The notes beneath the pieces were generated by a model, which worked only from the letters and a program-made list of their open reading frames with translations, made no database searches and had not been told where the DNA came from. Source: Gordonia sp. PDNC005 (lineage in GTDB: Bacteria; Actinomycetota; Actinomycetes; Mycobacteriales; Mycobacteriaceae). Taken from it: a DNA stretch of 64,000 bases. Positions 37,826 to 46,116 of this stretch are shown here, in pieces. How positions within the stretch are numbered: position 1 is the first letter of the stretch; the number at the start of each line of letters is the position of its first letter. Location: assembly GCF_016919385.1 (NCBI RefSeq), contig NZ_CP070351.1:2728001-2792000 (forward strand), in the 5' to 3' direction. Position numbers and translations under genes: made by a program.

Positions 37826-39705
37826 GACTGCGTCAACTGCTCCACCAGCGCGTCCAGAACCGACGCGTCTTCGATCGTCGACGGGACCGTGTACTCCTCG
37901 CCGTCGACGATCTGCCGCATCGTCTTGCGGAGGATCTTGCCCGAGCGGGTCTTCGGCAGCGACGCCACGACGGTGACGTCGCGGAACGTCGCTACCGCGC
38001 CGATCTCGTCGCGAACGCGCTGTACGAGTTCGGACCGCAGAGTGTCGTCGTTGACGTCGACCCCCGCCTTGAGGACGACGTAACCGCTCGGACGCTGGCC
38101 TTTCAGATCGTCGCGAATGCCGATGACGGCACACTCTGCGACCGCGGGGTGCGCGGCCACGACGGCCTCGATGCTGCCGGTGGACAGCCGGTGACCGGCG
38201 ACGTTGATGACGTCGTCAGACCGCCCGAGCACCACGACGTAGCCGTCGGCGTCGATGTACCCGGAGTCGCCGGTGAGGTAGAAGCCGTCGAATGTGTTGA
38301 GATACGACGCGCGGAGCCGGTCCTCGTCACGCCACAGTCCGGCGAGAGTCCCCGGTGGGAGCGGCAGTCGGATCACGATGTTGCCCTCCCCGCCTGCGGG
38401 CACCGGTCCCCCGGTCGCGTCGACGACCTCGACGGCGTACCCCGGTACCGGCACAGTCGGCGATCCCGCCTTGATCGGCATCGGTTCGAGGCCTCGAAGG
38501 TTCGCGGCGATCGCCCAGCCGGTCTCGGTCTGCCACCAGTGATCGACCACCGGCACCCCGAGCACCTCCGACGCCCAGGTGTAGGTGTCGGGGTCGAGCC
38601 GCTCCCCCGCCGCGAACAGGGTCCGCAGCGTGGACGTGTTGTACTTGGCGAGTTCGGTCGCGTCGGGATCGGCCTTGCGGATCGCGCGGATCGCGGTCGG
38701 CGCGGTGAACAGCGCGGCCACTTTGTGCTGGTCGATCACCCGCCAGAACGCACCCGCGTCGGGCGTCCCGACCGGCTTTCCCTCGTACATGACAGTCGTC
38801 GCACCGACGAGGAGTGGCCCGTAGACGATGTAGCTGTGGCCGACCACCCAGCCGACATCGGACGCCGTCCACCAGACGTCGCCGGGCGAGATGTCGTAGA
38901 CGTTGTGCATCGACCAGGTCAGGGCGACGGCGTGGCCGCCGTTGTCACGCACCACGCCCTTCGGCTTCCCCGTTGTTCCCGAGGTGTAGAGGATGTACAG
39001 CGGGTCTGTGGCTGCCACCTCGACGGGAGCGGCGGGTGACGCGGCTGCTAGCTCGGCGTCCCAGTCGAGCCAGCCGTCGTAGTCGGAGGCTGAACCGGGG
39101 ACTTCCGCGCGGTCTTTCACGATCACAGTGCTCGGCGTGGAGGCAGCCAGTTCGATGGCGGACTTCACCAGCGGGAGGTACTCGACGACGCGGCCGGGCT
39201 CGAGACCACCCGACGCGGTGATCACCGCGACGGGCTCGGCGTCGTCGATGCGCGTGGCGAGTTCGGGTGCCGCGAAGCCGCCGAAGACCACTGAGTGGAC
39301 TGCTCCGATGCGGGCGCAGGCGAGCATGGCGATCGCCGCCTCCGGGATCATCGGCAGGTAGATCACCACGCGGTCGCCCTTGGTGACTCCTTGCGCCGCG
39401 AGCACTCCCGCGAACGCCGCGACCTCGTCGAGCAACTGCGCGTAGGTGTACGTGCGGACGGTGGACGTCATCGCAGAGTCCCAGATCAAGGCGATCTGAT
39501 CACCCCGGCCCGACGCGACGTGGCGGTCGAGCGCGTTCGTCGACGTGTTCAGGGAGCCGTCGGGGAACCACCGGTAGATCGGCGGGTTCGAATCATCGAG
39601 CGCTCGAGTAGGCGGCGTGATCCAGTCGACCCCCGCCGCAGCGTCGAGCCAGAAGTCGTCGGGGTGATCGATGCTGCGAGCGAAGGCGTCTGCGTAGGAT
39701 CCCAT
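37822..39705 (-). CDS. prpE: propionyl-CoA synthetase-like acyl-CoA synthetase (PrpE/AcsA type)
   Basis: 627 residues. Acetyl/propionyl-CoA synthetase features: I-Y-R-W-F-P-D-G-S-L-N-T near the N terminus, Y-T-S-G-T-T-G-K-P-K-G P-loop near residue 240, H-W-W-Q-T-E-T-G-W, and C-terminal T-R-S-G-K-I-L-R-K with the catalytic lysine. It makes propionyl-CoA or another short acyl-CoA from the acid. The N-terminal Y-R-W-F-P-D-G favours PrpE over Acs, but acetate is not excluded. The gene appears to stand alone. Confidence 0.85.
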   Translation of the reverse strand: MGSYADAFARSIDHPDDFWLDAAAGVDWITPPTRALDDSNPPIYRWFPDGSLNTSTNALDRHVASGRGDQIALIWDSAMTSTVRTYTYAQLLDEVAAFAGVLAAQGVTKGDRVVIYLPMIPEAAIAMLACARIGAVHSVVFGGFAAPELATRIDDAEPVAVITASGGLEPGRVVEYLPLVKSAIELAASTPSTVIVKDRAEVPGSASDYDGWLDWDAELAAASPAAPVEVAATDPLYILYTSGTTGKPKGVVRDNGGHAVALTWSMHNVYDISPGDVWWTASDVGWVVGHSYIVYGPLLVGATTVMYEGKPVGTPDAGAFWRVIDQHKVAALFTAPTAIRAIRKADPDATELAKYNTSTLRTLFAAGERLDPDTYTWASEVLGVPVVDHWWQTETGWAIAANLRGLEPMPIKAGSPTVPVPGYAVEVVDATGGPVPAGGEGNIVIRLPLPPGTLAGLWRDEDRLRASYLNTFDGFYLTGDSGYIDADGYVVVLGRSDDVINVAGHRLSTGSIEAVVAAHPAVAECAVIGIRDDLKGQRPSGYVVLKAGVDVNDDTLRSELVQRVRDEIGAVATFRDVTVVASLPKTRSGKILRKTMRQIVDGEEYTVPSTIEDASVLDALVEQLTQS

Positions 39706-39753
39706 TCCGCAACCGTAGTGAACGCTCGGTGACGGCGGTCACGCAGGCGGCGA

Positions 39754-40182
39754 TCAGCCGCCCACTTGTTCAACGATGAACCCCAGCAGAATGACGGCCG
39801 TGCCGCCGATCTCTCCGACTATGAGGGCGACCATCGACGCGGTCATCATCGGCGACTTCGGGTGCAGTTGGTTCTCCGTGTCGCGGAGAGCGCCGTGGAG
39901 GCAGTACGACGCTATCGCGGTGACGAAGAAGAAGACGACCACCAGCAGGGCGGTGAGATTCACGGCTGTGTTCCACGCACTGAACTGCACGAACACACCC
40001 AGCATCGCCGTCGCGAACGAGTACATGAGCGCGGCACGGTGCGCGATGTCGACGTAGATGTGTGCCGCGCCGTCCGGGCTGCGCATGATCTGCGCGAATT
40101 TCCAGACGCCGAGGATCAACGCCCACAGGAAGATCACGCCGGCTGCGATCAGCGCGACCTGCGTCGCGAGAGTCAGAGTCAT
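39754..40182 (-). CDS. four-helix membrane protein of unknown function
   Basis: 142 residues from the ATG at 40182, preceded by GGGAGGC. Hydrophobic segments at about 5-28 (VALIAAGVIFLWALILGVW), 45-65, 72-95 (LLVVVFFFVTAIASYC) and 118-138. The loops are short. I recognise no family; size and topology would fit an integral membrane accessory protein. It lies 48 bases upstream of the synthetase gene on the same strand and may be co-transcribed. Confidence 0.7.
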   Translation of the reverse strand: MTLTLATQVALIAAGVIFLWALILGVWKFAQIMRSPDGAAHIYVDIAHRAALMYSFATAMLGVFVQFSAWNTAVNLTALLVVVFFFVTAIASYCLHGALRDTENQLHPKSPMMTASMVALIVGEIGGTAVILLGFIVEQVGG

Positions 40183-40312
40183 GCCTCCCACTCTTTCACG
40201 GCAACCCAGTCGATCACCCCATACGCGGTTCTGCGCCGGCGTCGACATCCACCGGCTCATGATGCGCGGCGCAGTACCGCACGGTCGAGGCTCTGACCAA
40301 CCCCGACCAATC

Positions 40313-40360
40313 ATTTGAATGTTGAAATGAGCTGACGTATGATCATTTCAAGTTTGAAAT
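40313..40360 (+). promoter_or_regulatory. tandem MarR-type operators upstream of the dioxygenase gene
   Basis: ATTTCAA-GT-TTGAAAT at 40345-40360 is a perfect palindrome. ATTTGAATGTTGAAAT at 40313-40328 is an imperfect copy 32 bp upstream. They precede the dioxygenase-MarR operon, so the MarR protein encoded downstream is the likely binder. Confidence 0.65.
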
Positions 40361-40386
40361 ATCTACTCGGCATACAGAGGCTCCCG

Positions 40387-41286
40387 ATGACAATCACACC
40401 CAGCACCACGGCACTGGCCGACGCGACGATCCGCGCCGACCACCCGTTCGCACAGCACCTCGTCCACGCCGCAGCCGTCTCCGCTGCGACACCCCACCGC
40501 GCCTGGACTCCGGACGACGGACCCCTCCCCGCGCTGTACCTGTCCCACGGAGCCCCTCCCACCTTCGAGGACGCCGAGTGGATGCGCCAACTGCATGACT
40601 GGTCGCAGGCTCTGCCGAGGCCACGCGCGATCCTCATCGTGAGCGCACACTGGGAATCGGACGAGCTCGGAATCACCAGCACCGTGCCGACTGAACTCGT
40701 CTACGATTTCGGCGGCTTCGACCCGATGTACTACCGCATGCGATACGACACCCCCGACAACACCGGTCTCGCACAGCGCCTGCTCGACGTCCTACCGGAC
40801 ACGCAACGCGTGTACGAGCACCGAAATCGCGGCCTCGACCACGGCGCGTGGCTGCCCCTCAAGGTCATGTACCCCGAGGCCGACATCCCGGTTCTGCAGC
40901 TGTCGATGCCGACGCACGACCCACAGGCGCTGTTCGCCATCGGGCAGCGCCTGCAGACACTCCGAGCCGAGGGAGTCCTGGTGATCGGGTCCGGTTTCAT
41001 GACCCACGGGCTGCCCTACTTGGACTGGTCTCGCCCCGACATCGTTCCGACGTGGTCGACAGAGTTCGACGAGTGGGCGGCCGACGCCCTGTCACGAGGC
41101 GACGTCGACTCCCTCGAACGATTCCGCAGCCTCGCTCCCGGACTGCCGTTCGCTCACCCGACGGTTGAGCATTTCACGCCGATCTTCGTCACCCTCGGCG
41201 CGGCGACCGATGCGACAGCACCGGTCACCACCGCGATCGAGGGCTTCGCGATGGGCCTCGCCAAGCGGTCGTTCCAGGCTGCCTGA
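40387..41286 (+). CDS. DODA-type extradiol aromatic ring-opening dioxygenase
   Basis: 299 residues of the LigB/DODA family: L-Y-L-S-H-G-A-P-P with a metal-binding His near residue 50, I-V-S-A-H-W-E-S with a second, L-D-H-G-A-W-L-P, and I-G-S-G-F-M-T-H-G-L-P. These match the zinc- or iron-binding positions of YgiD-like dioxygenases. It probably cleaves a catechol- or hydroquinone-like ring. Start at 40387 (GAGG upstream). Its stop overlaps the MarR ATG (TGATG), so the two genes are coupled and autoregulated through the palindromes upstream. Confidence 0.87.
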   Translation: MTITPSTTALADATIRADHPFAQHLVHAAAVSAATPHRAWTPDDGPLPALYLSHGAPPTFEDAEWMRQLHDWSQALPRPRAILIVSAHWESDELGITSTVPTELVYDFGGFDPMYYRMRYDTPDNTGLAQRLLDVLPDTQRVYEHRNRGLDHGAWLPLKVMYPEADIPVLQLSMPTHDPQALFAIGQRLQTLRAEGVLVIGSGFMTHGLPYLDWSRPDIVPTWSTEFDEWAADALSRGDVDSLERFRSLAPGLPFAHPTVEHFTPIFVTLGAATDATAPVTTAIEGFAMGLAKRSFQAA

Positions 41287-41738
41287 TGTCCGACGAACCG
41301 CGCTGGCTCACCGCCGCGGAGATGGATGCGTGGCTGCCGCTTCTCGCCGTCATCAATCTGCTGCCTCAGGCTCTCGACCAACAGCTCCGGACTGACGCGG
41401 GGATCAGCCACGTCTACTACTCGATGCTCGCGCTGCTCTCGAACGCACCCGACCGCACGATGACGATGGGCGAGCTCGCCCGCGACAGCTTCACGAGCCC
41501 GTCCCGCCTCACGCATGCAGTCGCGAGCATGGAGAAGCGCGGTTGGGTCGCTCGATGTGCCGACCCGGAGAACAGGCGGATCCAGAACGTCTCCCTGACC
41601 GACAACGGCGTGGAGCTGCTCGTGCGTATCGCACCCGGCCACGTCGACGAGGTCCGTCGCCGAGTGTTCGACCGACTGTCGCCGGCTCAGGTCGACCAGT
41701 TGCGCGACATCGCGTCAACGCTCGCCGAGCAGGGCTAG
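41286..41738 (+). CDS. MarR family transcriptional regulator
   Basis: 150 residues with the winged helix at about 55-105: T-M-G-E-L-A-R-D-S-F-T-S-P-S-R-L-T-H-A-V-A-S-M-E. The wing segment is R-C-A-D-P-E-N-R-R-I-Q-N-V-S-L-T. Position directly behind an extradiol dioxygenase recalls MarR repressors of quinone or phenol response operons; the inducer is inference. The last 4 bases overlap the convergent SnoaL-like gene. Confidence 0.92.
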   Translation: MSDEPRWLTAAEMDAWLPLLAVINLLPQALDQQLRTDAGISHVYYSMLALLSNAPDRTMTMGELARDSFTSPSRLTHAVASMEKRGWVARCADPENRRIQNVSLTDNGVELLVRIAPGHVDEVRRRVFDRLSPAQVDQLRDIASTLAEQG

Positions 41739-42295
41739 TCGTCGAACTGCGGAGGAACGGTGTCGAGCAGCCGGGAGTCCGGCTCGTCGCCCGACATCGC
41801 CAGAAGTCCGACCACCGCTCGCCCGATCGTCAGCAGATCCCGGGGGTCACGTTTGTCGAGACCGCCGATGAGCTGCTTGAGAATCGTGAGCTGGTCGAAG
41901 TAGATCCGTTCGACGATCAGGTTCTCGTTGTCGTCGAAGATGAAGTATGCGGTCATGCGCGTACGGTGCGACGATCCAGTCGGCGGGATCTTGCCGAGCG
42001 GACCGAGATGCGTGCCGAGCAGCCAGAACTCGACGACCACTGCGTCGACGGTGTGTCGGAACGCGATGATCTCGTGATTCTGGTCGGGAAACGCGACCCG
42101 CGTGTCGTGGTAGTAGTCGCGGACTTCACGGGCCCCGTCGTGGACGGCCATCTGCGCAATCAACTCGTAGTGGGGATGAGGGAAGGTCGAGAGCGTCGCG
42201 TCCCAGTCCTGCGCGACCTCGTCGTGGAAGTGGTCCAGGACAAGCTTCTCGCGGGCACGGAGCACATGCTCGGGCGGGAGTTCAAAACGGGTCAT
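41735..42295 (-). CDS. SnoaL-like / NTF2-fold protein
   Basis: 186 residues. The pattern V-L-D-H-F-H-D-E-V-A-Q-D-W-D-A-T-L-S-T-F, then Y-H-D-T-R-V-A-F-P-D-Q-N-H-E and the later R-M-T-A-Y-F-I-F-D-D-N-E-N-L-I-V-E-R-I-Y-F-D-Q is that of NTF2-like SnoaL polyketide cyclase/ester cyclase proteins. No reaction can be assigned. AGGAGG precedes the ATG. Divergent from a TetR gene with about 60 bases between, which probably regulates it. Confidence 0.8.
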   Translation of the reverse strand: MTRFELPPEHVLRAREKLVLDHFHDEVAQDWDATLSTFPHPHYELIAQMAVHDGAREVRDYYHDTRVAFPDQNHEIIAFRHTVDAVVVEFWLLGTHLGPLGKIPPTGSSHRTRMTAYFIFDDNENLIVERIYFDQLTILKQLIGGLDKRDPRDLLTIGRAVVGLLAMSGDEPDSRLLDTVPPQFDD

Positions 42296-42355
42296 GGCGG
42301 CCTCCTAACATCTGCTCCCGTCAACATATACCCACAGCGTGGATTAACTCAAGGG

Positions 42356-43054
42356 ATGCGGCACAATGAGCCGGTGGACCTTTCACCGCGCCGCGGGCGA
42401 CCACCCAAGGGCGAAGCCAGACTCTCCCGGGAAGCGATCGTCGACGCGGCGCTGCAGCTGATCGACGACGAGGGCATCAATGCGCTCAGCATGCGATCGG
42501 TCGCACGCCACCTCTCCTCCGACCCGAAGAGCCTGTACAACCATGTCGGCGGCATCGACGATCTGCTCGACGCCGTCGCCGAACGCCTGCTCGGGTCGAT
42601 CACCGCACCCGAGCTGTCGGGCGACTTGCGCACCGACCTGCGCGCGATCGCCCTCGCTTTTCGCGCGGGCACCCTGAGTCACCGCGCAGCCGCACCGCTC
42701 ATCCTGACTCGGCAACTGACGTCGATGGCATCCCTTGCTCCGGTGAACACCGCACTCGCCGCCATGCACAACGCCGGATTCTCCACCGACGACGCCGTCC
42801 ATCTAATGCGAGCGACCCTCGCCGCACTCGTCGGCACACTGCTGCGCGAGGTCAACGCCGCTCCGACGTTCGGGACCGCCGACACGGAGGCGATCGCCAA
42901 ACGCGAGTCCGACCTCGCCGGAAGCGAGTTGTCCGCAGTCGCCGAGGTGGCACCACAGCTGGCCAGGTTCGATGCCGAGGCCGAGTTCCACTACACCGTC
43001 GAATTCCTGATAGACGGTGTGCTCGCGCGCAAACCCTCGGCAGTCAACGACTAG
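42356..43054 (+). CDS. TetR family regulator divergent from the SnoaL-like gene
   Basis: 232 residues from the ATG at 42356 (TTAACT six bases upstream). The basic R-R-G-R-P-P-K-G-E-A-R-L-S-R start is typical. The helix-turn-helix contains L-S-M-R-S-V-A-R-H-L-S-S-D-P-K-S-L-Y-N-H-V, resembling the TetA-repressor branch, and the C-terminal domain is longer than in AcrR types. Likely target: the divergent SnoaL-like gene and itself. The 3' end overlaps the convergent HxlR gene by 11 bases. Confidence 0.88.
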   Translation: MRHNEPVDLSPRRGRPPKGEARLSREAIVDAALQLIDDEGINALSMRSVARHLSSDPKSLYNHVGGIDDLLDAVAERLLGSITAPELSGDLRTDLRAIALAFRAGTLSHRAAAPLILTRQLTSMASLAPVNTALAAMHNAGFSTDDAVHLMRATLAALVGTLLREVNAAPTFGTADTEAIAKRESDLAGSELSAVAEVAPQLARFDAEAEFHYTVEFLIDGVLARKPSAVND

Positions 43055-43514
43055 GCAGCACCCCACCGTCGGGAGCGCCCGGACCGTGCTGAAGTTCGAG
43101 GTCGCGCGCACGTAGATGCTCGCCGCATTCCGAGCAGTGCAATTCCGCAGTGACAACCGAGCCGCAGGAGTGAGCCACTTCCACCGGCGCACCGTCGGGC
43201 GCATACCAGCGATCACCCCACTGACGGAGCATCATCAACACCCGCCAGAGGTCGCGCCCCTTCGGCGTCAGCACGTACTCGTGGCGGACAGGCCGGTCCT
43301 GATACTGGACGGTTGTGAAGATCCCGTGTTCCACGAGGCCGTCGAGTCGTTGACTGAGCACGTTCCGGGCTATTCCGAGCCGTGACTGGAACTCGTCGAA
43401 TCGCGTGACGCCCATCAGGGCGTCACGCAGGATCAACGGCGTCCACCACTCCCCGATCACCTCGAGACTCTGGGCGATGGAGCAGTTCATGTCGACAAAG
43501 CTGGCGCGGCGCAT
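43044..43514 (-). CDS. HxlR family transcriptional regulator with C-terminal CxxC element
   Basis: 156 residues from the ATG at 43514. The winged helix shows C-S-I-A-Q-S-L-E-V-I-G-E-W-W-T-P-L-I-L-R-D and F-D-E-F-Q-S-R-L-G-I-A-R-N-V-L-S-Q-R-L, the HxlR hallmark. An additional tail holds C-S-E-C, possibly a zinc site or redox sensor. The gene is divergent from an MFS transporter gene across 54 bases, so it probably represses that transporter. Confidence 0.9.
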   Translation of the reverse strand: MRRASFVDMNCSIAQSLEVIGEWWTPLILRDALMGVTRFDEFQSRLGIARNVLSQRLDGLVEHGIFTTVQYQDRPVRHEYVLTPKGRDLWRVLMMLRQWGDRWYAPDGAPVEVAHSCGSVVTAELHCSECGEHLRARDLELQHGPGAPDGGVLPSR

Positions 43515-43524
43515 GTACTCATCA

Positions 43525-43584
43525 TAGTCAGTTGCTTCATAGAACGCACCTCGTCTACAGTCCGTTTCATGACACAACTAACTA
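43525..43584. promoter_or_regulatory. possible HxlR binding half-sites
   Basis: TAGTCAGTTG (43525-43534) and CAACTAACTA (43575-43584) are inverted copies with one mismatch, spanning the divergent start region of the HxlR and MFS genes. Confidence 0.4.
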
Positions 43585-44945
43585 GTCGGGCGTCGACGTC
43601 GACGCCGAGTCGGGCTGTGATTCCGATCGTCGCCACAACCGTCCTGCTCTCCGGATTCGACCTGTTCGTGGTCAACGTGGTCCTCACTCAGATAGCCGAC
43701 GACCTGCACGTCGCCGACCTGTCAGACCTCTCGTGGATCCTGAACGCGTACACGATCGCGTTCGCCGCTCTCTTGATTCCGGCAGGCAGGCTGAGCGACC
43801 GGATCGGTAGTCATCGTGCGCTCGTCGCGGGCCTCGCCCTCTTCGCGATCACGTCGGCCGGATGTGCGTTCAGCACGTCGCTGACCACGCTGATCGTGAT
43901 GCGGGCACTTCAAGGTGCGAGCGCAGCGCTCATGACACCGTCATCGCTCGGGGTCGTCTTGGAGGGGACGGCGCCCGAGAAGCGCGCGGGCGCCGTCCGA
44001 CTCTGGGCCGCGCTCGGCGGACTCGGTGCCGCACTCGGACCGGTAGTCGGCGGTGGCCTCGCAGAATTCGGCTGGAGATGGGTGTTCCTGATCAACATTC
44101 CGATCGCAGGCGCCGCGGCACTCGCGACGTGGTTCCTCGTCGCGCGCTCGACTCCGCGCCGCGAGCATCACCTCGGCCTGATGCAATCGGCTGTTCTCGC
44201 GGGCTCGATCGCCGCGCTGGTCGCGGCGCTCGTCAACGGCGGCGAGTGGGGATGGTCGTCTGCCCAGACTGCAATCCTTGCCGTGATCGCGCTCGTCGGC
44301 TTCTCCTCTACCGGACTGACCAGCGCGTTTGGACGACGCCCGATCCTCGAACCGCAGCTCTTGCGGGTTCCGCGCATCATTCCGGCCGCCGCGGTCCTCC
44401 TCGTCTTCCACGTGGCGTTCGGAGCGATGTTGTTGACGGTCATCCTGTGGATGGAAGGGGTTTGGGGCTGGTCCCCACTGCGCGCCGGTCTCGGCATCGC
44501 GCCCGGCCCGGCGATCGTTCCGATCGTGGCGATTCTCGCCGGCCGTGTCGCCGACCGAATCGCGCCGCGGGTGCTTGCCGGCCTCGGCGGAGCTGTCTTC
44601 GCTGTGGGCGTCGCCAGTTGGGCGCTGGTCACCCAGGCCGACTCGACCTACGCCGCGGCAATCCTGCCGGGAGCCCTCTTGACCGGCGTCGGCGTCGGGC
44701 TGATCACGCCGACCGCCATGGCGATCGGAACGTCGGCCCTCCCGGCACAGTGGTTCGCTACCGGGTCCGGCGTGCTCAGCATGGCCCGCCAGGTCGGTAT
44801 CGCAGTCGGTGTCGCGGTGGCCGTCGCGTGCCTCGGGTCTGCGTCCGACGTCTCCGATTTCCACCTCACGTGGTGGGTCACCGCCGCAGTCTCACTGATC
44901 GCAGGCGCGCCCCTGTTCGCCGCCACCAAGGAGACCCGAGAATGA
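43569..44945 (+). CDS. MFS transporter, DHA2-like drug exporter
   Basis: 458 residues with 12-14 hydrophobic segments. The A-Y-T-I-A-F-A-A-L-L-I-P-A-G-R-L-S-D-R-I-G loop-2 motif and G-A-S-A-A-L-M-T-P-S-S-L motif of the drug:H+ antiporter-2 family are clear. It probably exports a toxic compound using the proton gradient. HxlR is divergent upstream. Its stop overlaps the ATG of the thioesterase-like gene (ATGA), so both are coupled. Confidence 0.9.
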   Translation: MTQLTSRASTSTPSRAVIPIVATTVLLSGFDLFVVNVVLTQIADDLHVADLSDLSWILNAYTIAFAALLIPAGRLSDRIGSHRALVAGLALFAITSAGCAFSTSLTTLIVMRALQGASAALMTPSSLGVVLEGTAPEKRAGAVRLWAALGGLGAALGPVVGGGLAEFGWRWVFLINIPIAGAAALATWFLVARSTPRREHHLGLMQSAVLAGSIAALVAALVNGGEWGWSSAQTAILAVIALVGFSSTGLTSAFGRRPILEPQLLRVPRIIPAAAVLLVFHVAFGAMLLTVILWMEGVWGWSPLRAGLGIAPGPAIVPIVAILAGRVADRIAPRVLAGLGGAVFAVGVASWALVTQADSTYAAAILPGALLTGVGVGLITPTAMAIGTSALPAQWFATGSGVLSMARQVGIAVGVAVAVACLGSASDVSDFHLTWWVTAAVSLIAGAPLFAATKETRE

Positions 44946-45736
44946 CCGACCAGTTCACCACCCTGCACCGTCTGCTCGACGGCCGCACCGTCGACTCTGA
45001 ACGCCTGCGCACCGTGTACGGGTTCGGCGGACTCCACGGTGGGATCCTTTCGGCGATGCTGCTCGGCCACATGCGCCGCGCAGTCGACGCATCGTTCCGA
45101 CCGGTCGAGTTGACCACCCAGTTCATCGCACCGACGCGCGATCTGCCGAGCGTCGAGGTGCGGGTGTTGCGCCAGGGACGACGCAACGCTCAGGTGACGG
45201 CCACCGCGACCGCGCCTGACGGTTCGATCGTCGCCACGGCCGATGCCGTGTTCACCGCACGAGCGGCAGCGCCGATCACGCACCGACTGTCCCCCGAGGC
45301 GCCCTCCGGTGTCACCCCGCTCGAGTCGGCGTCGCCGATCGTCATCGACCCGCAGTTCATGCCGCTGGCGACGGCGTTCGAGATCCGTCCCGCCACGTCG
45401 ATCCTGCCGTACACCGGGGCCGACGACGCCGAACTGTACGCGTGGATCCGTCTCGCCGGCCCCTCCCCCGACCCGCAGTCGCGGTTGCTGATCCTGGCCG
45501 ACGCACTGGCGCCGTCGTACGCCGCGACACTCAACGTCCTGGCGCCCATCCCGACGGTGCGAATGGCTGTTCACTTCGCGCCCACCACAAAGAGCAGCGA
45601 CGACGATTGGGTGTTGCTACACGCTCGGACCCCGCACGCCGACGATGACGGCTGGCTCAGCGAGTCTCTGGACCTGTGGACGCCAGACGGAGTTCACCTC
45701 GCGTCGTCGACACAACTGCGTATCGTCCGACACTGA
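44942..45736 (+). CDS. double hotdog acyl-CoA thioesterase-like protein
   Basis: 264 residues. Two hotdog-fold halves: the N-terminal one with G-G-L-H-G-G-I-L-S-A-M-L-L and F-I-A-P-T-R-D-L-P-S-V-E-V-R-V-L-R-Q-G-R-R, the C-terminal one with A-D-A-L-A-P-S-Y, S-D-D-D-W-V-L-L-H-A-R-T and G-W-L-S-E-S-L-D-L-W-T-P-D-G. This is the TesB/acyl-CoA thioesterase II arrangement. Coupled to the MFS gene, it may process a compound exported or detoxified by that system (inference). Confidence 0.82.
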   Translation: MTDQFTTLHRLLDGRTVDSERLRTVYGFGGLHGGILSAMLLGHMRRAVDASFRPVELTTQFIAPTRDLPSVEVRVLRQGRRNAQVTATATAPDGSIVATADAVFTARAAAPITHRLSPEAPSGVTPLESASPIVIDPQFMPLATAFEIRPATSILPYTGADDAELYAWIRLAGPSPDPQSRLLILADALAPSYAATLNVLAPIPTVRMAVHFAPTTKSSDDDWVLLHARTPHADDDGWLSESLDLWTPDGVHLASSTQLRIVRH

Positions 45737-45744
45737 TGAAAAAG

Positions 45745-45772
45745 AAAGCCCGGACCGATTGGTCCGGGCTTT
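45745..45772 (-). terminator. terminator between the thioesterase gene and tRNA-fMet copy 1
   Basis: A 12-bp perfect stem (AAAGCCCGGACC / GGTCCGGGCTTT) with loop GATT, flanked on the minus strand by TTTCTTTTT. It ends the minus-strand tRNA and can also stop the plus-strand thioesterase transcript. Confidence 0.85.
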
Positions 45773-45781
45773 CTCATCTAG

Positions 45782-45855
45782 TAGCGGGGACAGGATTTGA
45801 ACCTGCGACCTCTGGGTTATGAGCCCAGCGAGCTACCGAGCTGCTCCACCCCGCG
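45782..45855 (-). tRNA. initiator tRNA-Met (CAT), copy 1
   Basis: 74 nt. Acceptor CGCGGGG/CCCCGCT with an unpaired C1-U72 and three G-C pairs in the anticodon stem (GGG-CTCATAA-CCC) identify the initiator. No encoded CCA. It has its own promoter: TTCGGA (45891-45896) and TATCGT (45867-45872) with an 18-base spacer on the minus strand. Confidence 0.95.
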
Positions 45856-45921
45856 ATGCATGTACTACGATACAGCACTCTCGCACCCGCTCCGAACCGG
45901 GGCCCGGAGGCCGGAATGCAA

Positions 45922-45951
45922 GAAGACCCGGACCGATTGGTCCGGGTCTTC
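45922..45951 (-). terminator. terminator of tRNA-fMet copy 2
   Basis: A 13-bp stem (GAAGACCCGGACC / GGTCCGGGTCTTC) with loop GATT. Compared with the copy-1 terminator it has paired changes on both arms that keep the stem. Confidence 0.8.
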
Positions 45952-45959
45952 TCATCTAG

Positions 45960-46033
45960 TAGCGGGGACAGGATTTGAACCTGCGACCTCTGGGTTATGA
46001 GCCCAGCGAGCTACCGAGCTGCTCCACCCCGCG
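45960..46033 (-). tRNA. initiator tRNA-Met (CAT), copy 2
   Basis: Identical to copy 1 over the mature 74 nt as far as I can read, 178 bp away in tandem. Its promoter on the minus strand is TTGCCT (46069-46074) and TAACGT (46045-46050), 18-base spacer. Each tRNA thus has its own promoter and terminator. Confidence 0.95.
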
Positions 46034-46116
46034 TTGCATCGACTACGTTACACAGCGGTGAACGACAGAGGCAAATCGATTACCCGGCAACGTGATCGAG
46101 GGCACGAACCCGCCGA

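Noticed and set aside
45797..46000. A short frame reading NLRPLGYEPSELPSCS across the tRNA-fMet genes
   Set aside because: This is the translation of the antisense of initiator tRNA, a well-known false gene.
45745..46033. Repeated units that might be mistaken for a CRISPR array
   Set aside because: Only two copies, each a full tRNA unit with promoter and terminator; no spacer pattern and no cas genes.
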